Origin: a virus
Reading direction: 5' to 3' (one strand)
DNA: 45,785 nucleotides
Virus record (IMG/VR): IMGVR_UViG_3300028840_002853
Location: 1 to 45,785 of that record
Shown here: positions 36,187 to 44,583 of the stretch, in pieces
Position numbering within the stretch: the stretch's first letter is position 1
Layout of the letters: every line of letters begins with the position of its first letter
Notes under the pieces: generated by a model
Told to the model about the DNA's origin: nothing
Seen by the model: only the letters and a program-made list of their open reading frames with translations
Databases searched by the model: none
Position numbers and translations under genes: made by a program

Positions 36187-38454
36187 CTAGGCGGCGCCGG
36201 TGGACTTGTACCAGGTCCGCCAATCCACGAAGACGGCACCGATGTCCAGGTTGATATCCCAGCCCAGGCCCCACTGACCCTTATCCAGCGTGAAGCTCCG
36301 CAGCTGGGGCTGGCGGTTTGTGCCGCGGCGGTAGGCGACCCGCAAGCCGCGATTGGGACCGCTGGTCAGGAACCAGTTTGTGTCGACGCCGGTTCGCGCC
36401 GCGCCGTTGCGAGGATCGAGGACGCCGATAGCGCCGACGCGATCATCGATGACAACCGCCAGACCTTCCTGCGCAATCAGGTTGAGCGCCGCGTACCAGG
36501 GGTCGCTCGAGTCGGCGAACAGCTTCGCGAGCGCCGCGGCCGACGTAAGGGCTCGGGCGTCCCATTCCAGAGCCGCCGGGACGATCAAGAACCGCGGTCG
36601 GATCTGCAGCTGCTGGCCCGGGTTGGCGCTGGTGCGGTTGAGCCGCTGCTTGACCATGGCCGTGATGCCGGCCTTGAGCGCCGTATTGGAAAGCGCCGCC
36701 GTCCCCAGATTGGCGTGTCCGCCTGATGTCGTGACGGCCGTCGAGTTGAAGACGGCGCCGCTGTCGGCGACCATCGTCGGGTTTTCCAGGATCAGCGAGT
36801 AGATCAGGTCCGGCCGCAGATTCCTGGCGGATTGGCCCATCTCGGCCGGCATCCGCATGATGGCGCCCAGCCGATCGTCGATGATGTCCTGCTCGTCGAC
36901 CGTGAACTTCTTGGCGTAGCGAGCGATCTTGTACGTCTCGTGCGTATCGCTCACCGTGGCGTCTTTGGCCGTCCCGCCCCGGGGCAGGGTCTCGAGCCGG
37001 GCGCTGGCCTGCAGGCTGATGTCTTCCTGCTGCAGGAAGTTGGCAACATCCTCCTCATCGCACCAGCCGGCTGTTGTGTCTCCGATCTGCGTCCAGCCCT
37101 CAAGCAGCTTGGCGTAGACGTTGGTAGTGAAGACGTAGGACAACGTGCCGCCGCTTACCGTGGCGGCTCGGATGGCCTCGTCCGGATCCCAATAGAGCCG
37201 CCCCGTATCCTGCCGGGCGCACTCCCGAACCAAGTCCAGCGCCGACATCCGTCGGAATGGGTGGCCCCGGTCACAGTCCTCGGCCGTCAGCTCATCGCTC
37301 GCCAACGGCATCCGCAGGCCGTCGTGCATCCGCGAATGAGCCTGAACCGGGTCGATGCCCTGGCCGATCAACAAGCCAGCCGCCAGCGATCGGACCGAAG
37401 CGCCGGCGATGGAGCGATCCTGCGCCGTGTGATGGTAGGGCGTCTGCTGATCGGTTTCAGCTTGTCGCGATTGGCGGACGGCGCCCAAGAAGGCCACCGA
37501 GGCGCGATTGATGTCCCATCCCTCGTCAATGGCCTGTTGCCGCAGGGCGGCCGGCACGTCCTCGCCCGCCAATTGCGTGAGCTCTCGCACGCGCTCCCGT
37601 TCTTGCTCGACGGCTTCCTGGGCGATTTGTCGTGCGTCCGGATCTTGGTTTTCCGACCGCTGCGGCTCGGGCGAGCTCCGCCCCTCGCCGGCCGGCGGCG
37701 GAGAGTTCTGCGGAGGGGAGTTGCGCTTGGGAAGCTCGTAACCGTCGATCGTCGAAGCCAAGCGATCGGCTTCGGCCCGCTGATCTCCGTCGAGCTGTGC
37801 GTGAAATGTCCGCAGCGCTTGATCATCGGCGTTCGCCGCGAGCCCGATACTCAGAAGATATTGTCGTAGTTCGTCCATGAACTTGCTCCTATGGGAAGAC
37901 GAACGCGTTTTTGCCGCAGCGTCGGCGCCGATCGGCACAACTGATGTTTCCTTGGGCGACCAGCGGGCCACAATCCGCATGTTGCGCTTCCGCGCCTTGA
38001 ACTCGCGCCCGGCCACGGTCGCCTTTTGACCCGCCGCGATAATGTGTGATTTGTCCTGATCGACGCGGTAGCCGACGCTCACGTCTGTAAGATGGCCTTG
38101 GGAGACCTTGTTCCAGGCCCGCTCCGCCGCCTCGTCCCCCTTGGCGAAGAACAGACGGCCGACCAGCTGCTCCCCGCCTCCTTTGGCCTCTTCGATGCGG
38201 ATCTCGCGGACGCTCCCGAGGACTTGATCGAGATTCCAGCGGTTGTGCGAAGCCAAGAGCGGCAATTGCTCTGGGATATCCGCCCCGCGAGCGAGCAAGA
38301 CCTCCTCGATGATTTCGCCGCTTCGCCAGTCGTAGACCTCCACGGGGTTTTCCGTGGCGATCACGGCCTCGACGGAGCGCTCCTCTTCATTGGCCGAAGC
38401 GATGCGAAGCAACAGGCTCCGCGTCGTGAGCTGTTGCGGATCGTTGCGAAGCAT
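36187..38454 (-). CDS. Prohead protease / major capsid protein fusion, 755 aa
   Basis: Residues about 1-190 are like HK97-type prohead proteases (SVEAVIATENPVEVYDWRSG, LLASHNRW, ETSVVPIGADA). A linker of ~150 residues rich in charged helices works as scaffold (QEAVEQERERVRELTQLAGE). From about 330 on the sequence is a Mu gpT-type capsid fold (YHHTAQDRSIAGASVRSLAA, GTLSYVFTTNVYAKLLEGWT). Translation as one chain replaces separate protease, scaffold and coat genes. I chose ATG 38454, eight bases after the portal stop. Confidence 0.85.
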   Translation of the reverse strand: MLRNDPQQLTTRSLLLRIASANEEERSVEAVIATENPVEVYDWRSGEIIEEVLLARGADIPEQLPLLASHNRWNLDQVLGSVREIRIEEAKGGGEQLVGRLFFAKGDEAAERAWNKVSQGHLTDVSVGYRVDQDKSHIIAAGQKATVAGREFKARKRNMRIVARWSPKETSVVPIGADAAAKTRSSSHRSKFMDELRQYLLSIGLAANADDQALRTFHAQLDGDQRAEADRLASTIDGYELPKRNSPPQNSPPPAGEGRSSPEPQRSENQDPDARQIAQEAVEQERERVRELTQLAGEDVPAALRQQAIDEGWDINRASVAFLGAVRQSRQAETDQQTPYHHTAQDRSIAGASVRSLAAGLLIGQGIDPVQAHSRMHDGLRMPLASDELTAEDCDRGHPFRRMSALDLVRECARQDTGRLYWDPDEAIRAATVSGGTLSYVFTTNVYAKLLEGWTQIGDTTAGWCDEEDVANFLQQEDISLQASARLETLPRGGTAKDATVSDTHETYKIARYAKKFTVDEQDIIDDRLGAIMRMPAEMGQSARNLRPDLIYSLILENPTMVADSGAVFNSTAVTTSGGHANLGTAALSNTALKAGITAMVKQRLNRTSANPGQQLQIRPRFLIVPAALEWDARALTSAAALAKLFADSSDPWYAALNLIAQEGLAVVIDDRVGAIGVLDPRNGAARTGVDTNWFLTSGPNRGLRVAYRRGTNRQPQLRSFTLDKGQWGLGWDINLDIGAVFVDWRTWYKSTGAA

Positions 38455-38461
38455 GAGCGGA

Positions 38462-39994
38462 CTATTCACTGACGGCTTCCTCCACAGCTTCGGCGATTTG
38501 CTCTTCATCGACGGCTGGCGTCGCGGCTTCGGCCGACCGTCCGCCGGTCATCCAGGGCGGCGGGGCGATGCCGGCGTCGATCAACATGGCCCGCTCTCGG
38601 GCAATCGTCTGGATGTGCGTTTCCAAATCGCGGCCCCGGGCCGCAACGGCGCCGGTCAGAGTCTCGGTGATGCTTTCCAGCCCTTGCGCCTCAGCGTTGG
38701 ATTCCTTCGTGGGATCCACGTGGGGCATCACGGGCCAGGTCCAGACGTAATTGACGCGAGCGGGCCGCGTGCGCAATTCAGGGACGGAAAACCGGGATTC
38801 CCGGGCCAGTTCGTCGACCAGTCTGTTCAGCGTTCCATAGCTCCGCTCGCTGCCGGAAATCCACGTTTGCACTCCGGCCACCGTTCGACGATAGACCTGC
38901 GTGTCGAGGCGAGCGGATGAATAGTTGTGCTTGGAGGCGTCCAGGCGCACCATCAAGAGCGGCATCCCCACAGGCCGGCCAAGTTCGCGCATCCGCTCTG
39001 CCCGATAGTCCGGGTACTGGACGGGCGGCTGAGTCGCCTGATAGGTGAACGGCTGCCAGCCCGGGGGAACCATCCGCACCATGCGGCGCTGGACTTCGAC
39101 CGATTCTGGGTTGCTCCAAAGAACGGCGTCGGGATGAGTCGTGTAGAGCAGCGTGCTCTGATCGGCCATCTGCCGGGCGGCGTCCTGAACCTGGTTGTCG
39201 TAATCGCGGAGATCCGCCGACGGCTGAAGCGAGGGATTGAGCCAGGGAATCCCCCGGGCTTGCTCTTCCTCGTCAATGAGAAATTCGTGGATCACCAGGT
39301 CCGGCGGGTAGGGCTGCGAAACCAAGGAGGCCGTCAGATTGGCGGAGCCGAGCGTCGAATCGGCGATGTAGTAGGTGGCCGGACGTCCCTGGCGATCAAA
39401 CCGAATGCCCATGACGACCCGCTGATCGCCGCCCAGTTCCGCCGGCGTGGCCAATCGGCGGGGATGAACGGGCAAGAGCCGCATCGCGACCGCTCCATCG
39501 GCCGTATCGTCCGTCACGATGAGAGCGAGATACTCTCCGCATTTCCAGAGGTTCCGGACCCACAGCTTTAGGATTGCCGCGCCGCTGATGTTCGGCCGGG
39601 TGGTGGGAGCGGCGAACCACTCACGCCAGAGCGCCTCGAGGGCATCGTTGTATTGGTCATCGTCGCTCTGGACTTGGAGCGTGGGGCCATCGGGGCCCAC
39701 GACATCCTCGGCGAAGGTGTGAATGACGCCTTGAACGATGCCGTTTTGGCGAGCCTCATACGTGGCCCGGCTGCGAATCGTGACCAGCTGGGAGTCGAGC
39801 CAGCTGTTCACGGCTGCGTCATTTGCATCCCTCCAATGAGCCTGATTGAGTCGCGTGGTCTCGGCCGATTCGAACTTCCGCTCCCTGATCTCCCCGCCGC
39901 CCATCCAGGCTGGGTGCGAGCGATACCGACCCCCGCCCGATTGGCCGATCGGGGTCGGCGAAACGCCAGCCATGCAGATGTAGGTTTCGCTCAT
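38462..39994 (-). CDS. Lambda-type portal protein, 510 aa
   Basis: Family features: ARQNGIVQGVIHTFAEDVVG, the DNA-channel and clip regions with RTRPARVNYVWTWPVMPHVD, and ending with a disordered Ala/Glu tail. Length normal for the gpB family. Portal forms the ring through which DNA is packaged and ejected. Its 3' end is followed closely by the capsid fusion start. It follows the gpW-like gene with a four-base overlap. Confidence 0.9.
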   Translation of the reverse strand: MSETYICMAGVSPTPIGQSGGGRYRSHPAWMGGGEIRERKFESAETTRLNQAHWRDANDAAVNSWLDSQLVTIRSRATYEARQNGIVQGVIHTFAEDVVGPDGPTLQVQSDDDQYNDALEALWREWFAAPTTRPNISGAAILKLWVRNLWKCGEYLALIVTDDTADGAVAMRLLPVHPRRLATPAELGGDQRVVMGIRFDRQGRPATYYIADSTLGSANLTASLVSQPYPPDLVIHEFLIDEEEQARGIPWLNPSLQPSADLRDYDNQVQDAARQMADQSTLLYTTHPDAVLWSNPESVEVQRRMVRMVPPGWQPFTYQATQPPVQYPDYRAERMRELGRPVGMPLLMVRLDASKHNYSSARLDTQVYRRTVAGVQTWISGSERSYGTLNRLVDELARESRFSVPELRTRPARVNYVWTWPVMPHVDPTKESNAEAQGLESITETLTGAVAARGRDLETHIQTIARERAMLIDAGIAPPPWMTGGRSAEAATPAVDEEQIAEAVEEAVSE

Positions 39995-40296
39995 GAGTAA
40001 GCGTCGACGTCATCGGGACGGGCATACGTGATCGGGATCTGCTGAAACGGTCCATGCGTAGCGTGGGCGGACGCTGCCTGCAGATGGCGGACGTGGGCGA
40101 TGAACGAATCGATCGCCACGGCGTTCGCCCAAGCGAGGCTCTGGGAGCCTCCGCCGGCCAGATTGCGGGACACGTTCGGCTTCGTGGCCAAGATCATCTT
40201 GGCCTGGAGCGCCGCCGTGATGGCGGCGGCGTAGTCGCCCGAGTCCAGCGCGGTATTGGCCGTCGCATAGAGGGTGTTCAGCTCGGATACCGTCAT
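39991..40296 (-). CDS. gpW-like head-tail connector protein, 101 aa
   Basis: Small helical protein (SELNTLYATANTALDSGDYA, then AITAALQAKMILATKPN) between portal and terminase, the position and size of the gpW head-joining protein. A hairpin CCCCGA-TAG-TCGGGG (40300-40314) lies just before its start. The assignment rests on size and synteny. Confidence 0.7.
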   Translation of the reverse strand: MTVSELNTLYATANTALDSGDYAAAITAALQAKMILATKPNVSRNLAGGGSQSLAWANAVAIDSFIAHVRHLQAASAHATHGPFQQIPITYARPDDVDAYS

Positions 40297-40364
40297 ACGC
40301 CCCGATAGTCGGGGATGGCGGAAATCTGGCCAACGGCGAAGTTACAGCCCCTGTAACAAAGGCC

Positions 40365-40847
40365 TCAACTTTCCTGGACCCGCTGAATGTCTTTGCGCGG
40401 CATCTTGAAGCGATACTGGCACGCCTTGCAGCTGTAATACCGCACGGTCGCACGGGTTGAGGTCACGCGCACGCTATCGCTTCCGCAGTCGGGGCAAGCG
40501 ATCGGGCGGAGTTTGGGGGCGCCGTTGCCGCTTCGCGGGGTTTCGATGACCGGGGCTTGATAGTCGACCGGCGGGGGAATGGGCGTCTCAACAACCGGCG
40601 GCGATTGGATGGCTGGCGGCGGAATCTCCGCCGGCGGAAGATCGGCGGGAAGTTCGGAGAAGTGAAAGACGAGCCCGCAGAAGCCACAGCGAGCCCGCCC
40701 GCGATCAAACCACGATGTTCGCCCGTAGTGCTTCTGGGCCTCGCTCATGGCGTCGCTGGCCGCCGTGGGCGACGGAGGGCGCTCGAGGATCTCGCTATCT
40801 TGGCAGCCGCAGCGGGGACACTCCGGCCCATCGCACCGTTCAAGCAT
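40365..40847 (-). CDS. Two-zinc-ribbon protein, 160 aa
   Basis: Two cysteine pairs at the N-terminus (ECPRCGCQDSE, then RCGFCGLVF), a Pro-rich linker (PPAEIPPPAIQSPPVVETPI) and two more (CPDCGSDSVRV, CKACQYRFK) suggest two zinc ribbons, the last like transposon/IS-type or transcription-associated ribbons. ATG overlaps the sulfotransferase stop. Function not known; might be a packaging-linked nucleic-acid binder. Confidence 0.65.
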   Translation of the reverse strand: MLERCDGPECPRCGCQDSEILERPPSPTAASDAMSEAQKHYGRTSWFDRGRARCGFCGLVFHFSELPADLPPAEIPPPAIQSPPVVETPIPPPVDYQAPVIETPRSGNGAPKLRPIACPDCGSDSVRVTSTRATVRYYSCKACQYRFKMPRKDIQRVQES

Positions 40848-41418
40848 GGCGGTCCCCCCGATCGGTGAGGCTCCGCCACAACTCGACGTCGCAGCTGTAG
40901 AGCGAATGCACGAGGTCCCGAGTCGGTTTGTCGTAGTATGCTTGGACGGATCGATGACGGGCGGAAGCGTTGACGTGCGGAAGGCGCCGCGGCTCGATCT
41001 CCAGCTCTCTGGCGATCCGCACAAGCTCCGCCTGTAGCCGATCGTGACGGAGCAATTCGACGCTAGATCGGCCGTCGAGCCAAGCGCGTTGTTCCGAGGC
41101 GATGTGCAAACCATGGGGGCTCCGCCATCCATTGATGTGCACGCCCCGAGGCTCGTCTGTGATCGAGGGCGGGCAGCCCAGCCGGACCCAATCGCGGAAG
41201 TCCGCCGGCGAGAGCCGGCGGCCGTAGGTTGCGCAGAGATAGGCGCAGATCGAAACGGCCCTGTCGAATGGATCGCGGAGAATCGAAAACAACCGAACTT
41301 CCGGCGAAAACGCATGCGCTGGCGTGTGAGGGGCGCCGGGCTCGGTCCCTTGCCGGCCGAGGGCGGTCGTCAGTGAGGATCCGCCAGTTCGTGGAATGTG
41401 AACGAATCGCCAGCGCAT
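40840..41418 (-). CDS. Sulfotransferase family protein, 192 aa
   Basis: HIPRTGGSSL (residues 7-16) is the 5'-phosphosulfate-binding loop, and LRDPFDRAVS (47-56) the 3'-phosphate motif of PAPS-dependent sulfotransferases. It would transfer sulfate from PAPS to a carbohydrate or other acceptor. It sits in the packaging cluster, coupled on both sides: TGATG with the 34-aa gene before it and an ATGCTTGA overlap after. Together with the GT fusion (25657-27690) it hints at glycan sulfation by the phage. Confidence 0.8.
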   Translation of the reverse strand: MRWRFVHIPRTGGSSLTTALGRQGTEPGAPHTPAHAFSPEVRLFSILRDPFDRAVSICAYLCATYGRRLSPADFRDWVRLGCPPSITDEPRGVHINGWRSPHGLHIASEQRAWLDGRSSVELLRHDRLQAELVRIARELEIEPRRLPHVNASARHRSVQAYYDKPTRDLVHSLYSCDVELWRSLTDRGDRHA

Positions 41419-41522
41419 CAGGACGGGCTCCGACAGAGGTTTTCGAGGAAGTCGCCCAAGCGATGACGAAGGTCGTTTAGTTCCTTGACAAGCCGCTGAT
41501 TTTCCACGTGCAGTTGATGCAT
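41418..41522 (-). CDS. 34-aa coiled-coil microprotein
   Basis: ATG 41522, TGA 41418-41420, overlapping the next ATG as TGATG. The peptide is one amphipathic helix (HQLHVENQRLVKELNDLRHR), a short coiled coil. Overlap and helical pattern make it likely a real gene. Function unknown. Confidence 0.6.
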   Translation of the reverse strand: MHQLHVENQRLVKELNDLRHRLGDFLENLCRSPS

Positions 41523-41546
41523 GGTGACTCGCTCGCCCTTGTTCCG

Positions 41547-41621
41547 TCAGTCGTCGCACAAGATCGGAATCGAACAAGTTCGGTGACACTTCGAACACGT
41601 ATCGACGCGGCGGTAATGCAT
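41547..41621 (-). CDS. 24-aa four-Cys microprotein
   Basis: Its ATG shares the last base of the terminase TGA (TGATG). The peptide MHYRRVDTCSKCHRTCSIPI then LCDD has four cysteines, enough for one metal ion. It is coupled to the terminase. Very short genes are easily spurious, so the coupling and the Cys set are the only evidence. Confidence 0.45.
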   Translation of the reverse strand: MHYRRVDTCSKCHRTCSIPILCDD

Positions 41622-43744
41622 CAGGATTGCCTTCCAAACCAGCTTTGCCCCTGTTGCGGCGGAGCAGGGGCCCGACCGCCAAGGAGCGAAATCCCCATCA
41701 TGTTGGCGGCCACATCGGTCATGTAGCTTGCGTCCAGCCAATGGTTGTTATCGCTCTTGGCCTTCCAGAACCGTTTCAGGGCGCCCTTCACGACTTCCTC
41801 GACCTCGATTTCGGACACGATGTGTCGGGCGTAACTGTGGTGGGCTTTCTCGTCCTGGCTCAGCCGATCGGGCTTATCGCTCCTAGCGCCCCACATGAGC
41901 AGAGAGCCCGGTTTGTCGGTGGGCGTCATCCACCGATCGTGCTCCCAGGCTTTCCACCGATCGGCGTCCATGCAGCAGAGCCAGATGCCTTTGGGCCGGC
42001 GGGACAGGAACCAGCCATCACCAGCCTTCTTGTCGACGGTCGTGCGCACCGGTGCGTTGAAGTTTGTTCGGACAGCGCCGTTCGATTTGCCGAAGCCCAT
42101 CGCCGGCCAAATCGGAAACCCAGCTTGTTTGAGCTCCCGACAGGCGTGATAAACCGCCTCGGTCCGCCAGCCGGCGTCAACAAGCGTTTGATCGATCGAG
42201 ACCGTTGCGCCATCCAAGGTGGCGTAAGGCGATTGTCGCAAGGCCTCCATCCGGGCCTGGATCGCCCGAGCGATGGCCACATCGACGCCCTCGTCAGATC
42301 CCACAACCGTCCCGTGCACCTCTTCAACGCCGTAGTCGATCGTGTAACCCGTGGCGTCCGGCCGCCAAGCTCTGACCACCCAGTGAAGAGCTACCTTGCG
42401 GCAATCGATCGCGTGGGTGAGAACCGTACAGCCTGGGGGGATCAGCTTGCGAGGGTATCCACTGCATTGCGTTTGGACGCGATGGGCCGTGATCCCCGAC
42501 TCTATTGGCCCGGTTTCCTCGGGCGGATCGTTCTGATATTCGCAATCGAAATGCTCCCTACCACGGTCTGCGATCACATTGTAGGCGTGCTGAATCGCGG
42601 ATATTTCCAATTGAGATCCATCGGGCAGCCTGTCGGCTACATACCGCGTTGGATTGGTCACCACGGCGCCGCGATCCATCGCCTCGCGGTGTTCAAGGTA
42701 GAATGCGTGTGCGCCGCGGGCGTGCTCGTCATCAGCTTGCTGATTGGCCTCGCGCTGGGCCATGTAGTCATCCCATAGATCCCCACGGTCGGGCCATTTT
42801 TCAATCATACGGAAGCGGCGGCCTTTCCAGCTTGAGCGCTGCTTGCGGTCGGTGTACTTCGCCGACAAGCAGCTTCGCCTCATCAATGTCGTAAGCATCA
42901 CTCGCGCTAGACGTTTGTCAGGACCGCCTAGCCCGGCAAGATCCTGTTCGATCGTTAGCTCGCGGGTGCGCGTTTGTGTCTCGCTCATGACGCTCTCGCG
43001 CGTTTCTGGATCGTCTACAATTACAAGGTCGGGCCTCAGCGATCCCACTCTGATACCACGAATCGCCGCATCAAGCCCGCGCGTCATGATTATTGCTCCA
43101 GAGGCCTCCGATCTCGCTACGGTGGGCAGCACAATGTGGTCAGTTGCCCATTTGAGGTGGGTTCGACATCCGTTGACTGTCTGCATGCCAGCGCGCTGCG
43201 GCGCCCCTTGAAGTGATTGGATTGGGTAGCAAACGCGAGGGAAGTCAGCGCCCAACAACTCGTTTCGTTCGAATGCCGCCTTAATGTTCGCCAGGATCCG
43301 CCTCGCATCTTCACCCGTAGCGGCTGCAATGATCGGAAAGCGAACTAGGCCGAGTAAGACGCAGTAGATGACAACGCCCTCCGTGATAGCCGTTTTTCCC
43401 TCGCCTCGAGGAGCTGCGATAGCTTGGTCTCCGCCATACTTTGCAGCGTTGAGAATCGCCTCGGCCATTTGGCGGCGCTGTGCGGTCCAGTCGCCAGAGA
43501 ACCTGCTGGGGAAGTACGTCCTCAGAAAACGAAACAGATCGCGCTTGCAGCTGGCTCGCCGCTTGTAGTTCGCAACGCAAGGAATCTGAAGATCGCGGGC
43601 GCCTTGGCGAACGGAGCGTTTCCGCTCAGCATCCCGCTTGCGCTCATTGTTCTCACGCTCTCCACTGTCGGTAATCCTATCAACACGTCTCAGCAGCTTT
43701 CGAAGCGCATCGGCTTTCTTTCGAATTTCCTCAACGTTGGTCAT
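41621..43744 (-). CDS. terL: Terminase large subunit, 707 aa
   Basis: Walker A is APRGEGKT (residues 111-118) and Walker B VIVDDPE (241-247), the order and spacing of gpA-like packaging ATPases; the C-terminal half holds conserved acidic residues of the RNase H-type nuclease (HAIDCRKVALHWVV, VSIDQTLVDAGWRTEAVY). The enzyme cuts and packages DNA through the portal. ATG 43744 overlaps the 3' end of the upstream gene by 14 bases. No separate small terminase is evident. Confidence 0.92.
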   Translation of the reverse strand: MTNVEEIRKKADALRKLLRRVDRITDSGERENNERKRDAERKRSVRQGARDLQIPCVANYKRRASCKRDLFRFLRTYFPSRFSGDWTAQRRQMAEAILNAAKYGGDQAIAAPRGEGKTAITEGVVIYCVLLGLVRFPIIAAATGEDARRILANIKAAFERNELLGADFPRVCYPIQSLQGAPQRAGMQTVNGCRTHLKWATDHIVLPTVARSEASGAIIMTRGLDAAIRGIRVGSLRPDLVIVDDPETRESVMSETQTRTRELTIEQDLAGLGGPDKRLARVMLTTLMRRSCLSAKYTDRKQRSSWKGRRFRMIEKWPDRGDLWDDYMAQREANQQADDEHARGAHAFYLEHREAMDRGAVVTNPTRYVADRLPDGSQLEISAIQHAYNVIADRGREHFDCEYQNDPPEETGPIESGITAHRVQTQCSGYPRKLIPPGCTVLTHAIDCRKVALHWVVRAWRPDATGYTIDYGVEEVHGTVVGSDEGVDVAIARAIQARMEALRQSPYATLDGATVSIDQTLVDAGWRTEAVYHACRELKQAGFPIWPAMGFGKSNGAVRTNFNAPVRTTVDKKAGDGWFLSRRPKGIWLCCMDADRWKAWEHDRWMTPTDKPGSLLMWGARSDKPDRLSQDEKAHHSYARHIVSEIEVEEVVKGALKRFWKAKSDNNHWLDASYMTDVAANMMGISLLGGRAPAPPQQGQSWFGRQS

Positions 43745-44507
43745 TTGCGGGCGAACGTGCGCTGCTCTTGTAAACGCGTGGAGTTGGGAATTCTCTAACT
43801 TCCTTCCCGTCGAGAAGCGTTCCCATTTCCGTCCTGTAAGACGCGGACTGCTTGTGAAAAAAGGCAACGCCGCGTGCGCTGCATCGATCACGCATGTCGC
43901 GTGCCCACTGCTTATCTTCGGGTCTGTGTCTGGGTCCAGACTCGCCGCCGTAGATCACCCAATCAATCCCATTCAGATCCAGTTTATCCAGCGGCCCAAG
44001 CGCTGGCTCATAGCTCACAAAGCGCACAACCGCTGGAATGGTGCATAGAAAATCGGCGCGATGAACCCATTCGTTGTTTTCGATCGATGTTCCCAGCCAC
44101 ACGTTGGCCCAACCGGAGCCCCAATCGTTCGGCAATCCTTTCAATATCCGTTCGGGCCGCTTCGTGAGAATTTGAAAAGTTAGCCAGGAACAACGCCGGA
44201 TCGTCTCAAATACACGTGGTCGCGTTCGATTGGCGATTGGGTGATCCTCGAACACATCGCACAAGGACGCGCAGAACACTTTGCGCGGCATACCGTTCGC
44301 CTGCGCGTCGCGGTTCCATCGTTCTGGCTTGCGCCAGTTGGCTACGCTCGTAACCTGGCGCGGTCGTCGGCCCCACAGTCGCAAGCCCATACGATCCCTG
44401 GTGAGACGCTCGGCGTAGCAGTTGGCGCACCCAGGCGAGACCTTTTTGCATCCCATCCAGGGATTCCAGGTGTGATCGGTCCAGGCAATAATGGTTGTGC
44501 GGGACAT
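43731..44507 (-). CDS. Gp37/Gp68 (DUF5131) family iron-sulfur-type protein, 258 aa
   Basis: The start (TTIIAWTDHTWNPWMGCKKV, then SPGCANCYAE) is the signature of the phage Gp37/Gp68 family, with a C-X6-C-X2-C set like radical-SAM iron-sulfur proteins; AILTKRP-type and WVIYGGESG motifs follow. The reaction is not known. Good ribosome site (AAGGAG) before ATG 44507. It is next to a methylase fusion, as in other phages where these genes cluster. Confidence 0.85.
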   Translation of the reverse strand: MSRTTIIAWTDHTWNPWMGCKKVSPGCANCYAERLTRDRMGLRLWGRRPRQVTSVANWRKPERWNRDAQANGMPRKVFCASLCDVFEDHPIANRTRPRVFETIRRCSWLTFQILTKRPERILKGLPNDWGSGWANVWLGTSIENNEWVHRADFLCTIPAVVRFVSYEPALGPLDKLDLNGIDWVIYGGESGPRHRPEDKQWARDMRDRCSARGVAFFHKQSASYRTEMGTLLDGKEVREFPTPRVYKSSARSPANDQR

Positions 44508-44541
44508 GCTCTGATCTCCTTGACAGATCGAGTGTGTTCTG

Positions 44542-44565
44542 GGCCGGCGGCCACAACCGCCGGCC
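44542..44565. terminator. Hairpin between ParB-methylase and Gp37/Gp68 genes
   Basis: GGCCGGCGG (44542-44550) and CCGCCGGCC (44557-44565) pair perfectly with a 6-base loop. There is no U run on the minus strand, so it may only be an attenuation or processing hairpin. Confidence 0.4.
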
Positions 44566-44583
44566 GTTTCTGTCCCTATTGTA

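Noticed and set aside
36832-37869. 345-codon plus-strand frame over the capsid gene
   Set aside because: Antisense shadow of a well-supported capsid/protease fusion.
41627-42778. 383-codon plus-strand frame over the terminase
   Set aside because: Antisense shadow of a terminase with Walker motifs.
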